Below, piece by piece: positions 7,888 through 16,445 of a stretch of DNA of 64,000 nucleotides. The DNA is from Clostridium ljungdahlii DSM 13528 (GTDB lineage: Bacteria > Bacillota > Clostridia > Clostridiales > Clostridiaceae), in contig NC_014328.1 of the NCBI RefSeq assembly GCF_000143685.1, positions 2,170,001 to 2,234,000 of the forward strand. Reading direction: 5' to 3'. The notes under the pieces were generated by a model. That model had not been told where the DNA came from. It worked only from the letters and a program-made list of their open reading frames with translations, and made no database searches. Numbering within the stretch: the stretch's first letter is position 1; the number at the start of each line of letters is the position of its first letter. The translations under genes and the position numbers were made by a program.

Positions 7888-8976
7888 ATGAAAAAAATAA
7901 CAATAATTATTCTGTGTATTTTCTTAATGATATTTTTTACTGCTTGCAATTCAAGTCAATCGACTCAATCATCAAACAAATCTTCTTCGACACAAGAAAC
8001 TAGCTCAAAAACAAAAACTATTACAGATACTTCTGGTGCAAAAGTTCAAGTTCCTACAAAAATAAACAAGATTGCTGATTCTTGGAAGGCACATAATGAA
8101 GTTTTATCAGTATTAGGCGCTGGTGATAAAATTGTGGAAACAGTGCTTAGTGAAAAATCTATGCCTTGGTTATATAAAGTTAATCCAGCTATGAAAAAAG
8201 CAGTTACTACTTTTGGTGCAAATTTTAATACAGAGGATTTAATGAAAAATAAACCTGACATAGTATTTGTATCTTCTGGTGATGCAAATGCTAATAAAAT
8301 TTCTAGTTTAGGAATTCCAGTAGTTCAATTAAATTTTACTACTTTTGACACAATGAAAAAATGTGTATCTTTAACTGGTGAAATTTTAGGTGGAGATGCT
8401 GCAAAGCGTGCAGATAAATATAACAAATATTTAGATGATAAGGTTAAGATGGTTAAAGATGTTACTTCAAAAATACCAGATAGTGAAAGACCTAAAGTTC
8501 TTCATGTAGAGTCGCTGTCTCCAATTGGTGTAGATGGAAGCAAAACTATTATTAATGAATGGATTGAAGCAGCTGGAGGAGTAAACGCTGCAAAGGATGT
8601 TACTGGAAATATGAAGGAAGTATCCTTAGAACAAATAATTCAGTGGAATCCTGATATTATTATATTTGGGGCTAATGGTGCTAGTGGAAAAGTTAACTCT
8701 ATAGATAAATTAATTAATGATCCAAATTGGCAGAAGATATCAGCAGTTAAAAATGGGAAAGTATATCAAAATCCTACTGGTGCATTTTTATGGGATCGTT
8801 ACAGTTGTGAAGAAGCGCTTCAAGTTCAATGGGCTGCTAAAACAATTCATCCAGATAAATTTAAAGATTTAGATATAGCTGCTGAAACAAAAAATTTCTA
8901 TAAAACATTTTTAAACTATAATCTTACTAATGAAGAGGTAGATAAAATATTGAAAGCACAATCTCCTGCAAAATAG
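7888..8976 (+). CDS. Substrate-binding lipoprotein of FecCD-type ABC transporter
   Basis: A 362-residue exported lipoprotein. The signal MKKITIIILCIFLMIFFTAC ends in a lipobox whose Cys20 becomes the lipid anchor, followed by a Ser/Thr linker. The rest is a class III periplasmic-binding fold of the TroA/FepB/BtuF type: TDTSGAKVQVPTKINKIADS at the start, MKNKPDIVFV in lobe one and IIQWNPDIIIFGANGA in lobe two. The ATG at 7888 follows AAAGGATG; the ATG 18 bases upstream overlaps that site. It lies 126 bp after the permease gene. Such proteins bind metal chelates or oxyanions such as molybdate in MolA. The context favours W/Mo, by inference only. Confidence 0.85.
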   Translation: MKKITIIILCIFLMIFFTACNSSQSTQSSNKSSSTQETSSKTKTITDTSGAKVQVPTKINKIADSWKAHNEVLSVLGAGDKIVETVLSEKSMPWLYKVNPAMKKAVTTFGANFNTEDLMKNKPDIVFVSSGDANANKISSLGIPVVQLNFTTFDTMKKCVSLTGEILGGDAAKRADKYNKYLDDKVKMVKDVTSKIPDSERPKVLHVESLSPIGVDGSKTIINEWIEAAGGVNAAKDVTGNMKEVSLEQIIQWNPDIIIFGANGASGKVNSIDKLINDPNWQKISAVKNGKVYQNPTGAFLWDRYSCEEALQVQWAAKTIHPDKFKDLDIAAETKNFYKTFLNYNLTNEEVDKILKAQSPAK

Positions 8977-9016
8977 TAATGAATAATTTATAACTTAAAT
9001 TTTTAATAGTATGATA

Positions 9017-9068
9017 AAATTTTTACTTGGACATGTTTTGAAATTAAAATGTGTCCAAGTAAAAATTT
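9017..9068. terminator. 17-bp perfect inverted repeat between two lipoprotein genes
   Basis: Arms 9017-9033 and 9052-9068 are fully complementary, with core ACTTGGACA/TGTCCAAGT flanked by T-run and A-run. It works as a terminator in either direction and separates the intact transporter from the broken second lipoprotein gene. Confidence 0.6.
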
Positions 9069-9098
9069 AAAAGTATAAGGAAGAAGGGTTAACTTATT

Positions 9099-9362
9099 AT
9101 GAAAAGTATGAAAAAAATATTAGTCTTATTTATGATATTAGTTATATTTACTTTTTTTAATGAGTGCGGTGTTAAATCAAATTCGGAAAAACAACCAACA
9201 TCAACCTCTAAATCCCAATCTACCACAAGAACGATTATAGATATGGATGGAAACACCATAAATATACCTGAAAAAGTCTCTAAAGCTGGATGCACTATTG
9301 GTGCTATTAATCAAATGGTTTTAATGCTTGGTGATCCATATTGGAACGTTTTAAAAAAATAG
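9099..9362 (+). pseudogene. Truncated second substrate-binding lipoprotein
   Basis: An 87-residue product starting MKSMKKILVLFMILVIFTFF, with a lipobox-like NEC, a Ser/Thr-rich linker, then TIIDMDGNTINIPEKVSKAG, the usual first strand of iron-type binding proteins. Family members are about 350-380 residues, so about three quarters is missing. It stops at WNVLKK just before the enhancer array of the AOR promoter (9369 onward). The likely history is a rearrangement that joined the 5' part of a binding-protein gene to the AOR regulatory region. A ribosome site (AAGGAAGAAGG) is intact, so a short product could still be made. Confidence 0.75.
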
Positions 9363-9368
9363 AAATAG

Positions 9369-9490
9369 TATTGTACGTTATTTGATCACTTTTTTAAAAA
9401 TAAAATGATAATATTGTATTTTTTTGAGCATTTTGGCAATACAAAGAACTGTATTGTTTATTATTTAAGCATTTTATTATAAAACAAAAA
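9369..9490. repeat. Three spaced repeats upstream of AOR promoter, probable activator sites
   Basis: Copies begin at about 9369, 9412 and 9452 (spacings 43 and 40). Each starts TATTGT and contains a T-rich stretch with TTGATCACTTT, TTGAGCATTTT or TTAAGCATTTT. This is the same motif and spacing as the tandem array at 4330-4452, but the copies have drifted. The conservation of spacing while bases drift supports function. Confidence 0.65.
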
Positions 9491-9518
9491 AACGTTATTA
9501 AATTATTTGCTATGAATT

Positions 9519-9562
9519 CACTTGATAATCAATGCATTGCATGTGATGTTGATTATTGAGTG
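9519..9562. promoter_or_regulatory. Inverted repeat and T-run before AOR promoter
   Basis: CACTTGATAATCAA (9519-9532) pairs with TTGATTATTGAGTG (9549-9562) with two G-U positions and a 16-base loop, then a run of nine T. It mirrors the repeat at 4494-4536 in sequence, geometry and distance to the sigma-54 promoter (about 20 bp). Confidence 0.55.
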
Positions 9563-9581
9563 TTTTTTTTTGTAACCATAT

Positions 9582-9598
9582 TTGGCACAATTTATGCT
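9582..9598 (+). promoter_or_regulatory. Sigma-54 promoter of AOR copy A
   Basis: TTGGCACAATTTATGCT with GG at 9584-9585 and GC at 9596-9597, 10 bp apart. It is base-for-base the same as the promoter at 4553-4569 and lies 47 bp before the AOR start codon. Confidence 0.88.
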
Positions 9599-9644
9599 CT
9601 ATAATATTTCTGAAATAAATACATTTATATGAGGAGGAATTTCA

Positions 9645-11468
9645 ATGTATGGTTATGATGGTAAAGTATTAAGAATTAATTTAAAAGAAAGAACTTGCAA
9701 ATCAGAAAATTTAGATTTAGATAAAGCTAAAAAGTTTATAGGTTGTAGGGGACTAGGTGTTAAAACTTTATTTGATGAAATAGATCCTAAAATAGATGCA
9801 TTATCACCAGAAAATAAATTTATAATTGTAACAGGTCCTTTAACTGGAGCTCCGGTTCCAACTAGTGGAAGGTTTATGGTAGTTACTAAAGCACCGCTTA
9901 CAGGAACTATAGGAATTTCAAATTCGGGTGGAAAATGGGGAGTAGACTTAAAAAAAGCTGGTTGGGATATGATAATAGTAGAGGATAAGGCTGATTCACC
10001 AGTTTACATTGAAATAGTAGATGATAAGGTAGAAATTAAAGACGCGTCACAGCTTTGGGGAAAAGTTACATCAGAAACTACAAAAGAGTTAGAAAAGATA
10101 ACTGAGAATAAATCAAAGGTATTATGTATAGGACCTGCTGGTGAACGATTGTCTCTTATGGCAGCAGTTATGAATGATGTAGATAGAACTGCAGCAAGAG
10201 GCGGCGTTGGTGCAGTTATGGGATCTAAAAACTTAAAAGCTATTACAGTTAAAGGAACTGGAAAAATAGCTTTAGCTGATAAAGAAAAAGTAAAAAAAGT
10301 GTCCGTAGAAAAAATTACAACATTAAAAAATGATCCAGTAGCTGGTCAGGGAATGCCAACTTATGGTACAGCTATACTGGTTAATATAATAAATGAAAAT
10401 GGAGTTCATCCTGTAAAGAATTTTCAAGAGTCTTATACGAATCAAGCAGATAAAATAAGTGGAGAGACTCTTACTGCTAACCAACTAGTAAGGAAAAATC
10501 CTTGTTACAGCTGTCCTATAGGTTGTGGAAGATGGGTTAGACTAAAAGATGGCACAGAGTGCGGAGGACCAGAATATGAAACACTGTGGTGTTTTGGATC
10601 TGACTGTGGTTCATATGATTTAGATGCTATAAATGAAGCTAATATGTTATGTAATGAATATGGTATTGATACTATTACTTGTGGTGCAACAATTGCTGCA
10701 GCTATGGAACTTTATCAAAGAGGATATATAAAAGACGAAGAAATAGCTGGAGATAACCTATCTCTCAAGTGGGGTGATACGGAATCTATGATTGGCTGGA
10801 TAAAGAGAATGGTATATAGTGAAGGCTTTGGAGCAAAGATGACAAATGGTTCATATAGGCTTTGTGAAGGTTATGGAGCACCGGAGTATTCTATGACAGT
10901 TAAAAAGCAGGAAATTCCAGCATATGATCCAAGGGGAATACAGGGACACGGTATTACCTATGCAGTTAATAATAGAGGAGGCTGTCATATTAAGGGATAT
11001 ATGATTAACCCTGAAATATTAGGTTATCCTGAAAAACTTGATAGATTTGCATTAGATGGTAAAGCAGCTTATGCCAAATTATTTCATGATTTAACTGCTG
11101 TAATTGATTCTTTAGGATTGTGCATATTCACTACATTTGGGCTTGGAATACAGGATTATGTAGATATGTATAATGCAGTAGTAGGAGAATCTACTTATGA
11201 TGCAGATTCACTATTAGAGGCAGGAGATAGAATCTGGACTCTTGAGAAATTATTTAATCTTGCAGCTGGAATAGACAGCAGCCAGGATACTCTACCAAAG
11301 AGATTGTTAGAAGAACCTATTCCAGATGGCCCATCAAAGGGAGAAGTTCATAGGCTAGATGTTCTTCTGCCAGAATATTACTCAGTACGAGGATGGAGTA
11401 AAGAGGGTATACCTACAGAAGAAACATTAAAGAAATTAGGATTAGATGAATATATAGGTAAGTTCTAG
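9645..11468 (+). CDS. aor: Tungsten aldehyde:ferredoxin oxidoreductase, copy A
   Basis: A 607-residue enzyme that interconverts acids and aldehydes with ferredoxin; in acetogens it reduces acetate to acetaldehyde on the way to ethanol. It starts MYGYDGKVLRINLKERTC and has CIGPAGERLSLMAAVMNDVDR and RGGVGAVMGSKNLKAI (bis-tungstopterin binding). The [4Fe-4S] ligands are Cys287, 290 and 294 (NPCYSCPIGCGR) with Cys493 (GLCIFTTFG). Length is that of the family (about 605). The ATG follows GAGGAGG. Expression should depend on RpoN and an enhancer-binding activator. A hairpin (11491-11544) follows. It is closely similar to copy B at 22715 and cytoplasmic (no signal peptide). Confidence 0.95.
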   Translation: MYGYDGKVLRINLKERTCKSENLDLDKAKKFIGCRGLGVKTLFDEIDPKIDALSPENKFIIVTGPLTGAPVPTSGRFMVVTKAPLTGTIGISNSGGKWGVDLKKAGWDMIIVEDKADSPVYIEIVDDKVEIKDASQLWGKVTSETTKELEKITENKSKVLCIGPAGERLSLMAAVMNDVDRTAARGGVGAVMGSKNLKAITVKGTGKIALADKEKVKKVSVEKITTLKNDPVAGQGMPTYGTAILVNIINENGVHPVKNFQESYTNQADKISGETLTANQLVRKNPCYSCPIGCGRWVRLKDGTECGGPEYETLWCFGSDCGSYDLDAINEANMLCNEYGIDTITCGATIAAAMELYQRGYIKDEEIAGDNLSLKWGDTESMIGWIKRMVYSEGFGAKMTNGSYRLCEGYGAPEYSMTVKKQEIPAYDPRGIQGHGITYAVNNRGGCHIKGYMINPEILGYPEKLDRFALDGKAAYAKLFHDLTAVIDSLGLCIFTTFGLGIQDYVDMYNAVVGESTYDADSLLEAGDRIWTLEKLFNLAAGIDSSQDTLPKRLLEEPIPDGPSKGEVHRLDVLLPEYYSVRGWSKEGIPTEETLKKLGLDEYIGKF

Positions 11469-11490
11469 TTTGATTCGGTAAACTAGAAAG

Positions 11491-11544
11491 CAGACTTTAT
11501 GTGTTAAAGAAGATAGCTTCTCTCTATATATGAAGTCTGTTTTT
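11491..11544 (+). terminator. Hairpin between AOR and downstream moaD scar
   Basis: CAGACTT (11491-11497) pairs with AAGTCTG (11533-11539) and is followed by TTTTT. An inner stem-loop forms from AAGATAGCTTCTCT. An equivalent structure at 24556-24608 lies between AOR and moaD in copy B, so it is a conserved attenuator or terminator of this module. Confidence 0.6.
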
Positions 11545-11561
11545 AATAGAAAGATGTGAAT

Positions 11562-11645
11562 TTGAGAATAGAAGTTAGATTAGTTGCTTATATATTTGCA
11601 AAAGTGTTAAGTTCTGCTTGGATAAGTTCGGGAGATGAAATTTAG
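11562..11645 (+). pseudogene. Chimeric scar: moaD start joined to MOSC-protein end
   Basis: The first 10 codons (from TTG 11562, MRIEVRLVAY) match the start of moaD. The next 17 (IFAKVLSSAWISSGDEI, stop 11643-11645) match the C-terminus of the MOSC protein at 21123-21554 (FAKVLSSGWIKRGDKIEII). The join is in frame, leaving a 27-codon reading frame. It shows that copy A once had moaD ... MOSC-activator order and lost everything between, about the length of moaD, thiF and most of MOSC. Confidence 0.75.
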
Positions 11646-11650
11646 TTGTT

Positions 11651-12991
11651 ATGATAAACTTCAATAGTAATAAGCAAAGCTTTGAAGCATTTATTGAATC
11701 TATACCTGAAGGCATTATGATTTGTAACATTTATGGAGAAATTAAATTTGTAAATAGTGCCTTACTACAAATTACAGGATATAGTCAAGAGTGTATAATG
11801 AATATGAATATTCAAGATATGGTATATAGCTGGAATAATATAACGAGTAATATACATAATATAAGCATTCAGCAGAATGTAGAAACTAGCATAAAGTCTG
11901 TTAAGAATATGCTTAAATTAAATTTAAATATATATCCATTATACACAAAAAAAATGGATGACAGGATAATCATAGTTGTTTTTAAAGAAATAAAAAAGAA
12001 AAGAAAATTAGAAGAAAGGCGATTAGAAGGAAAGGCCATATATACTTTTAATAAAATAATAGGAAAAAATAAGAATTTTTTAAACATAATAGAGTATTCA
12101 AAAAAGATATCTAATAGTAAGTCTACTATATTAATAACAGGAGAAAGTGGCACAGGAAAGGAAATTTTTGCTCAGGCTATACACAATTACAGTGATAGAA
12201 AAGAAAATGTTTTTATGGCTGTTAACTGTGGTGCAATTCCGGAAAAACTTATAGAGTCGGAGCTTTTTGGGTATGAGGAAGGTGCTTTTACAGGGGCTAA
12301 AAAAGGAGGAAATTTAGGGAAGTTTGAAATGGCAAATGGTGGAACTGTATTTTTAGATGAAATAGGGGAAATGCCTGTTGAGATGCAGGTAAAGTTATTA
12401 AGAGTTATAGAAGAGGGGTTAATTGTAAGAGTTGGAGGGTACAGGCAAATACCCGTAAATGTTAGAATAATTGCAGCTACAAATAAAAATTTAAAAGAGG
12501 AAGTTGAAAATAGAAATTTTAGAAGAGATTTATTTTATAGATTAAATGTCCTTCCTATTCCACTTCCACCTTTAAGGGATAGAAAAGACGATATTTGTTT
12601 ATTAGTTGATTACTATATGAATAGAATAAGTAAGAAATTAAATAAAAGAAAAATAAAAATTACTAGTGATCAAATGGATAAGTTAGTACAGTATGAATGG
12701 CCTGGAAATATAAGAGAACTAGAAAATGTTATTGAATTTTTTATAAATATTGAGCATATAGATGAAAATATTATTCAATCAGAAGGCTTATTTAAAGAAC
12801 ATAATGTGGAAAATAGTCGTATATATTATGATGGAGATTTTATGTTTAATATGAACCTTGAAAATTTAGAAAAAACACATATAGAAAATGTAATAAGGAA
12901 GTTTAAAGGAAATTTTACTTTAGCTGCTAAGGCTATGGGTATAGGAAGGAACACTCTTTATAGAAAAATCAAGAAATATAATATTTACTGA
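11651..12991 (+). CDS. Sigma-54-dependent activator, PAS-AAA+-Fis HTH (type 1, copy A)
   Basis: A 446-residue enhancer-binding protein. Residues 10-110 are a PAS sensor (SFEAFIESIPEGIMICNIYG, VNSALLQITGYS). Residues about 135-365 are the AAA+ ATPase with Walker A GESGTGKE (about 164-171), the sigma-54 contact loop GAFTGA (about 211) and the R-finger region RRDLFYRLNVLPIPLPPLRDR. The C-terminus is a Fis-type HTH ending AAKAMGIGRNTLYRKIKKY. It sits right after the AOR copy A unit and, by inference, drives its sigma-54 promoter. Its ATPase closely matches that of the activator at 21551, which has no PAS domain. The ligand of the PAS domain is unknown. Confidence 0.92.
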   Translation: MINFNSNKQSFEAFIESIPEGIMICNIYGEIKFVNSALLQITGYSQECIMNMNIQDMVYSWNNITSNIHNISIQQNVETSIKSVKNMLKLNLNIYPLYTKKMDDRIIIVVFKEIKKKRKLEERRLEGKAIYTFNKIIGKNKNFLNIIEYSKKISNSKSTILITGESGTGKEIFAQAIHNYSDRKENVFMAVNCGAIPEKLIESELFGYEEGAFTGAKKGGNLGKFEMANGGTVFLDEIGEMPVEMQVKLLRVIEEGLIVRVGGYRQIPVNVRIIAATNKNLKEEVENRNFRRDLFYRLNVLPIPLPPLRDRKDDICLLVDYYMNRISKKLNKRKIKITSDQMDKLVQYEWPGNIRELENVIEFFINIEHIDENIIQSEGLFKEHNVENSRIYYDGDFMFNMNLENLEKTHIENVIRKFKGNFTLAAKAMGIGRNTLYRKIKKYNIY

Positions 12992-13068
12992 TCTATATAG
13001 AAGTACCATTCCAAATAGATATTATCATATTTGCATAAACTCTTGAAGATATAGCAATAAGTATTACA

Positions 13069-13089
13069 GTAGGTAGTCATCAGATAAAA
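13069..13089 (+). repeat. Fragment of the structured-repeat family seen at 62232
   Basis: 21 bases here match 62232-62250 and its edges at 19 positions (core GGTAGTCATC-GATAAAA). The rest of the structured element is missing, so this is probably a relic. Confidence 0.35.
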
Positions 13090-13155
13090 GTTAAAAGGCA
13101 ACCTTTCAATGGAAAAAATAAACTTAAAACTGTTGTTGTGATTGGAGGAATTATA

Positions 13156-15054
13156 ATGAATGTAGCTATTTGCAAATCTGGCAACGTAGTTATATCCAAG
13201 CCCAATATAAAACTTTCACATAGAAGATGTAAGAAGTTTTATATTGATTCACATCAGATATTTAGTAAAAAAATAATAGACGATATTGAATTACAGAAAA
13301 GATTTGCAGCTAACAGAAATTTAATATTGACTGCAGCACCTTATATGGAGCAGCTAATTAATTTTGTAAAGGGATTTAATTTTTTTGTATTACTTACAGA
13401 TGGAGAAGGATGTATATTAAATGCATTAGGTGATGAAAAAATACTCTCAGAAGCCTTTTCTTTGAAAATGATACCGGGAGCTTTTATGAATGAAGAAAAC
13501 ATTGGAACAAATGCTATGAGCGTAGTTATAAAAAGTAAGCTGCCAGTTCAAATTTCTGGAGATGATCATTTTATTAATGCATATCATAGGTGGACGTGTT
13601 CAGCCGCACCTATAAAAGATAATAAAGGAAAACTTATAGGTGTATTGAATCTTACTGGGTACATTGAATTTGTACATTCCCATACCCTTGGTATGGTTAT
13701 AGCAGCGTCAAATGCTATAGAAGAAATGCTTAAAGTAGAAGAGTACAATAAGATTCAAAATATGAATTACAAGCATATAAAAAATATATTTAATTCCAGT
13801 CCTGTTGCTATAATAACCTCAGATATAAATGGTAAAATAAAAATTTGCAATAAAAAGGCACAGGATATGTTTGGCATAAGAGGTAATAAGTTAGAAACGA
13901 ACAATATGGAAGATATTATAGAAAATTGGAATAATATAAAAGCACCTATATATTTAGGAGAAAGTGATTCAAAAGAGACAATTATGGTTTCACTAAGAAA
14001 TAAGATTCAGTATCAAGTAACTACTAGCTCAATATACAATTGTGATGATGATAATAATATTGAGATAGTTTATGTTTTTGAAAAAGCTAAAAAGGTAAAT
14101 AAAAAGAATAATGGCCAGGCTTACTATACTTTTGGTAAAATAATGGGGCAGGATGAAAACTTTACAAAAGTAATAAATTATGCAAAAAAGATTTCAGATA
14201 GTAAATCAACTATACTTATAATGGGAGAAAGCGGTACGGGAAAAGAAGTGTTTGCACAGTCCATTCATAATTACAGCAGCAGAGTAGATGGACCATTTGT
14301 GGCTTTAAATTGTGGTGCTATACCTAAACAACTTATAGAGTCAGAACTTTTTGGATATGAAGAAGGAGCTTTTACAGGAGCAAAAAAGGGTGGTAATCTT
14401 GGAAAATTTGAATTGGCAGATGGCGGAACTATAATGCTTGATGAAATTGGAGAAATGCCTCTTGATATGCAGACAAAGCTTCTAAGAGTTGTACAGGAAG
14501 GTGTAATAACGAGAATTGGGAGTTCAAAATCTATACCTGTAGATGTAAGAATTATAGCTGTTACAAACAGAGATTTAAAAAAAGAAGTGGAAGCTGGAAG
14601 ATTTAGAAAGGATCTATATTATAGGCTAAATGTGCTGCCTTTATTCTTACCTCCACTTAGAGAAAGAAAAAAGGATATACCTCTTCTTATTCAATATTTT
14701 GTCAAGAATATAGCACAAAAGTTAAATAAAAAAGAGCCAGTTATATCAGAAGAATACTTGAAGAAAATGATTAATTATAATTGGCCTGGAAATATAAGAG
14801 AATTAGAAAATTTGGTTGAACTAATTATAAACACTGAATCCATACCAGCGGGTTACTTTACAGAAGAAGATTGTGATAATGAGGTACTTGTGAATATTAG
14901 TGATGATTGTTTAAAGTTAGATTATGTGGAAAAAGAACATGTAATTAAAGTATTGAAGAAATTTGAAGGAAATATAACACATTCAGCAGCAGCACTGGGT
15001 ATAAGAAGAAATACTTTGTACAGCAAAATAAAAAAATATGAAATAGAAATATAA
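13156..15054 (+). CDS. Sigma-54-dependent activator, AcoR-like GAF-PAS-AAA+-HTH (type 2, copy A)
   Basis: A 632-residue activator. Residues about 60-190 are a GAF-type sensor of the AcoR kind (ILSEAFSLKMIPGAFMNEENIGTNAM, WTCSAAPIKDNKGKLIGVLN). About 205-300 is a PAS domain (IFNSSPVAIITSDINGKIKI). About 330-555 is the AAA+ domain with GESGTGKE (about 356) and GAFTGA (about 404). A Fis HTH ends the protein (AAALGIRRNTLYSKIKKY). The ATG at 13156 follows TTGGAGGAA. AcoR homologues respond to acetoin or aldehyde-like signals, so an aldehyde or 2-oxo compound is a reasonable guess for AOR control. A close copy lies at 25765. A strong terminator follows at 15121-15165. Confidence 0.92.
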   Translation: MNVAICKSGNVVISKPNIKLSHRRCKKFYIDSHQIFSKKIIDDIELQKRFAANRNLILTAAPYMEQLINFVKGFNFFVLLTDGEGCILNALGDEKILSEAFSLKMIPGAFMNEENIGTNAMSVVIKSKLPVQISGDDHFINAYHRWTCSAAPIKDNKGKLIGVLNLTGYIEFVHSHTLGMVIAASNAIEEMLKVEEYNKIQNMNYKHIKNIFNSSPVAIITSDINGKIKICNKKAQDMFGIRGNKLETNNMEDIIENWNNIKAPIYLGESDSKETIMVSLRNKIQYQVTTSSIYNCDDDNNIEIVYVFEKAKKVNKKNNGQAYYTFGKIMGQDENFTKVINYAKKISDSKSTILIMGESGTGKEVFAQSIHNYSSRVDGPFVALNCGAIPKQLIESELFGYEEGAFTGAKKGGNLGKFELADGGTIMLDEIGEMPLDMQTKLLRVVQEGVITRIGSSKSIPVDVRIIAVTNRDLKKEVEAGRFRKDLYYRLNVLPLFLPPLRERKKDIPLLIQYFVKNIAQKLNKKEPVISEEYLKKMINYNWPGNIRELENLVELIINTESIPAGYFTEEDCDNEVLVNISDDCLKLDYVEKEHVIKVLKKFEGNITHSAAALGIRRNTLYSKIKKYEIEI

Positions 15055-15120
15055 ATTTTTTATACAGAGAAGAAAGATAGGAACTTTTAAGAAAAAATAT
15101 CTTTTATTTTGTAGTATATA

Positions 15121-15165
15121 AAAAATATCCTATAAAGTTTTTTATATACTTTATAAGATATTTTT
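15121..15165 (+). terminator. Terminator after type 2 activator, copy A
   Basis: An 18-base arm at 15121-15138 (AAAAATATCCTATAAAGT) pairs with 15148-15165 with one mismatch, ending in a T-run. The equivalent element follows copy B at 27717-27765. Confidence 0.8.
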
Positions 15166-15575
15166 TAAACATAAGATATTTTTTTAAACATTTCTTCCAA
15201 AATTTAATCAAGGAATAGTAAATATTCATTCATATAATATTATGTGGAGAATTACAGTATTTATGTATGAAAGTTCAAGAGTGATGCTGTGAAAATGAAA
15301 TACTTAAAGGTTATACATATAGATAGTAAATCTACTACAATATTTTAACACTTTACCTATTTTTAAACAATTGTTGACAGTAACAGTAAAAAAGTTATAA
15401 TATTGTAATCAAGATATTATACATGAAATAATAGTTATAAAGTTCTAAGTAATAATTAAAAAATAAGTTAACAGATTTAAGACGAATAGATTCATAAAAG
15501 GTTACACATTCTACTAAAAAGAAGGAATTTAATTGTGTTCTTTTTTATGCAAATTTTAAATAGGGGGTCTTTTTT
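15166..15575. other. Long leader and promoter region of the tungstate operon
   Basis: No gene. It contains a sigma-A promoter at 15374-15401, then about 165 bases of untranslated leader before tupA. A weak stem at 15516-15523/15538-15545 followed by a T-run could act as an attenuator. I do not recognise the conserved features of a Moco/Tuco riboswitch in it. Confidence 0.5.
15374..15401 (+). promoter_or_regulatory. Sigma-A promoter of tup-moe operon
   Basis: TTGACA at 15374-15379 and a consensus TATAAT at 15396-15401, 16 bp apart. The predicted start of transcription is near 15408, leaving a long leader before tupA. Confidence 0.75.
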
Positions 15576-16421
15576 ATGAAGAAAAAACTTGCACTATTAT
15601 TAAGTTTAATTTTTGTTTTTTTAGTGGGATGTACTACTAAACAACAAGAAGCTTCTAAACCAAAGGAAGCTAGAAGTATGGTACTAGCTACTACTACCAG
15701 TACCCAGGATACGGGACTTTTAGATTATCTAGTTCCATTGTTTAAAAAAGACACTGGAATAGATGTAAAGGTAGTAGCAAAAGGAACAGGAGAAGCTTTA
15801 AAGCTTGCACAAAATGGTGACGCTGATTGTCTTTTAGTACACGACAAGGCAAAGGAAGAGGCATTTATAAAGAATGGTTATGGTCTTAAAAGAAATGATG
15901 TAATGTATAATGATTTTATTATTGTAGGACCAACTGAAGATCCTGCTAAGATTAAAGAAAAGGCTTACAATAATCCAATTGATGCTTTGAAGATAATTAA
16001 GGATAGTAATGCTAAATTTATTTCAAGAGGAGATGAATCAGGTACTCATAGTAAGGAAAAAAGCTTATGGAAGTCTGCAGGAATTACACCTAGTGGAAGT
16101 TGGTATGTATCTGCAGGTAAAGGAATGGGTGCAGTATTACAAATGGCAGATGAAATGAAAGCCTATACGTTAACTGATAGGGGAACATATTTATCTATGA
16201 AAAACAAGTTAAAGCTTCAAATTGTTACAGAGAAAAGTCCTCAGTTATATAATCAATATGGAGTAATAAAATTAAATCCTGCCAAGAACCCTAAGCTTAA
16301 GGAAAAAGAAGCAGATGAATTTTACAATTGGATTTTGTCTGATAAAATTCAAAAAAATATAGGTGAATATGGAAAAGACAAATATGGTCAGGCACTTTTT
16401 ATTCCAAATGCTAAAAAATAA
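15576..16421 (+). CDS. tupA: Tungstate-binding lipoprotein of TupABC transporter
   Basis: A 281-residue lipoprotein. The signal MKKKLALLLSLIFVFLVGC gives a lipid-anchored Cys19. The mature protein carries TTTSTQDTGLLDYLVPLFKK, the hallmark TTTS oxyanion-binding loop of TupA, plus DADCLLVHDKAKEEAF and ISRGDESGTHSKEKSLW. TupA binds tungstate with very high selectivity over molybdate. The ATG follows TAGGGGG. It heads tupABC and then two moeA genes, so tungstate import is coupled directly to insertion of the metal into pterin for AOR and formate dehydrogenase. Confidence 0.95.
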   Translation: MKKKLALLLSLIFVFLVGCTTKQQEASKPKEARSMVLATTTSTQDTGLLDYLVPLFKKDTGIDVKVVAKGTGEALKLAQNGDADCLLVHDKAKEEAFIKNGYGLKRNDVMYNDFIIVGPTEDPAKIKEKAYNNPIDALKIIKDSNAKFISRGDESGTHSKEKSLWKSAGITPSGSWYVSAGKGMGAVLQMADEMKAYTLTDRGTYLSMKNKLKLQIVTEKSPQLYNQYGVIKLNPAKNPKLKEKEADEFYNWILSDKIQKNIGEYGKDKYGQALFIPNAKK

Positions 16422-16445
16422 TTTATAATGGGAGACAATTTTAAA

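Noticed and set aside
15400..15575. Moco/Tuco riboswitch in the tupA leader
   Set aside because: The leader is A/T-rich with only a weak stem; none of the conserved G/C-rich pairing of that RNA class could be seen. A covariance search would settle it.
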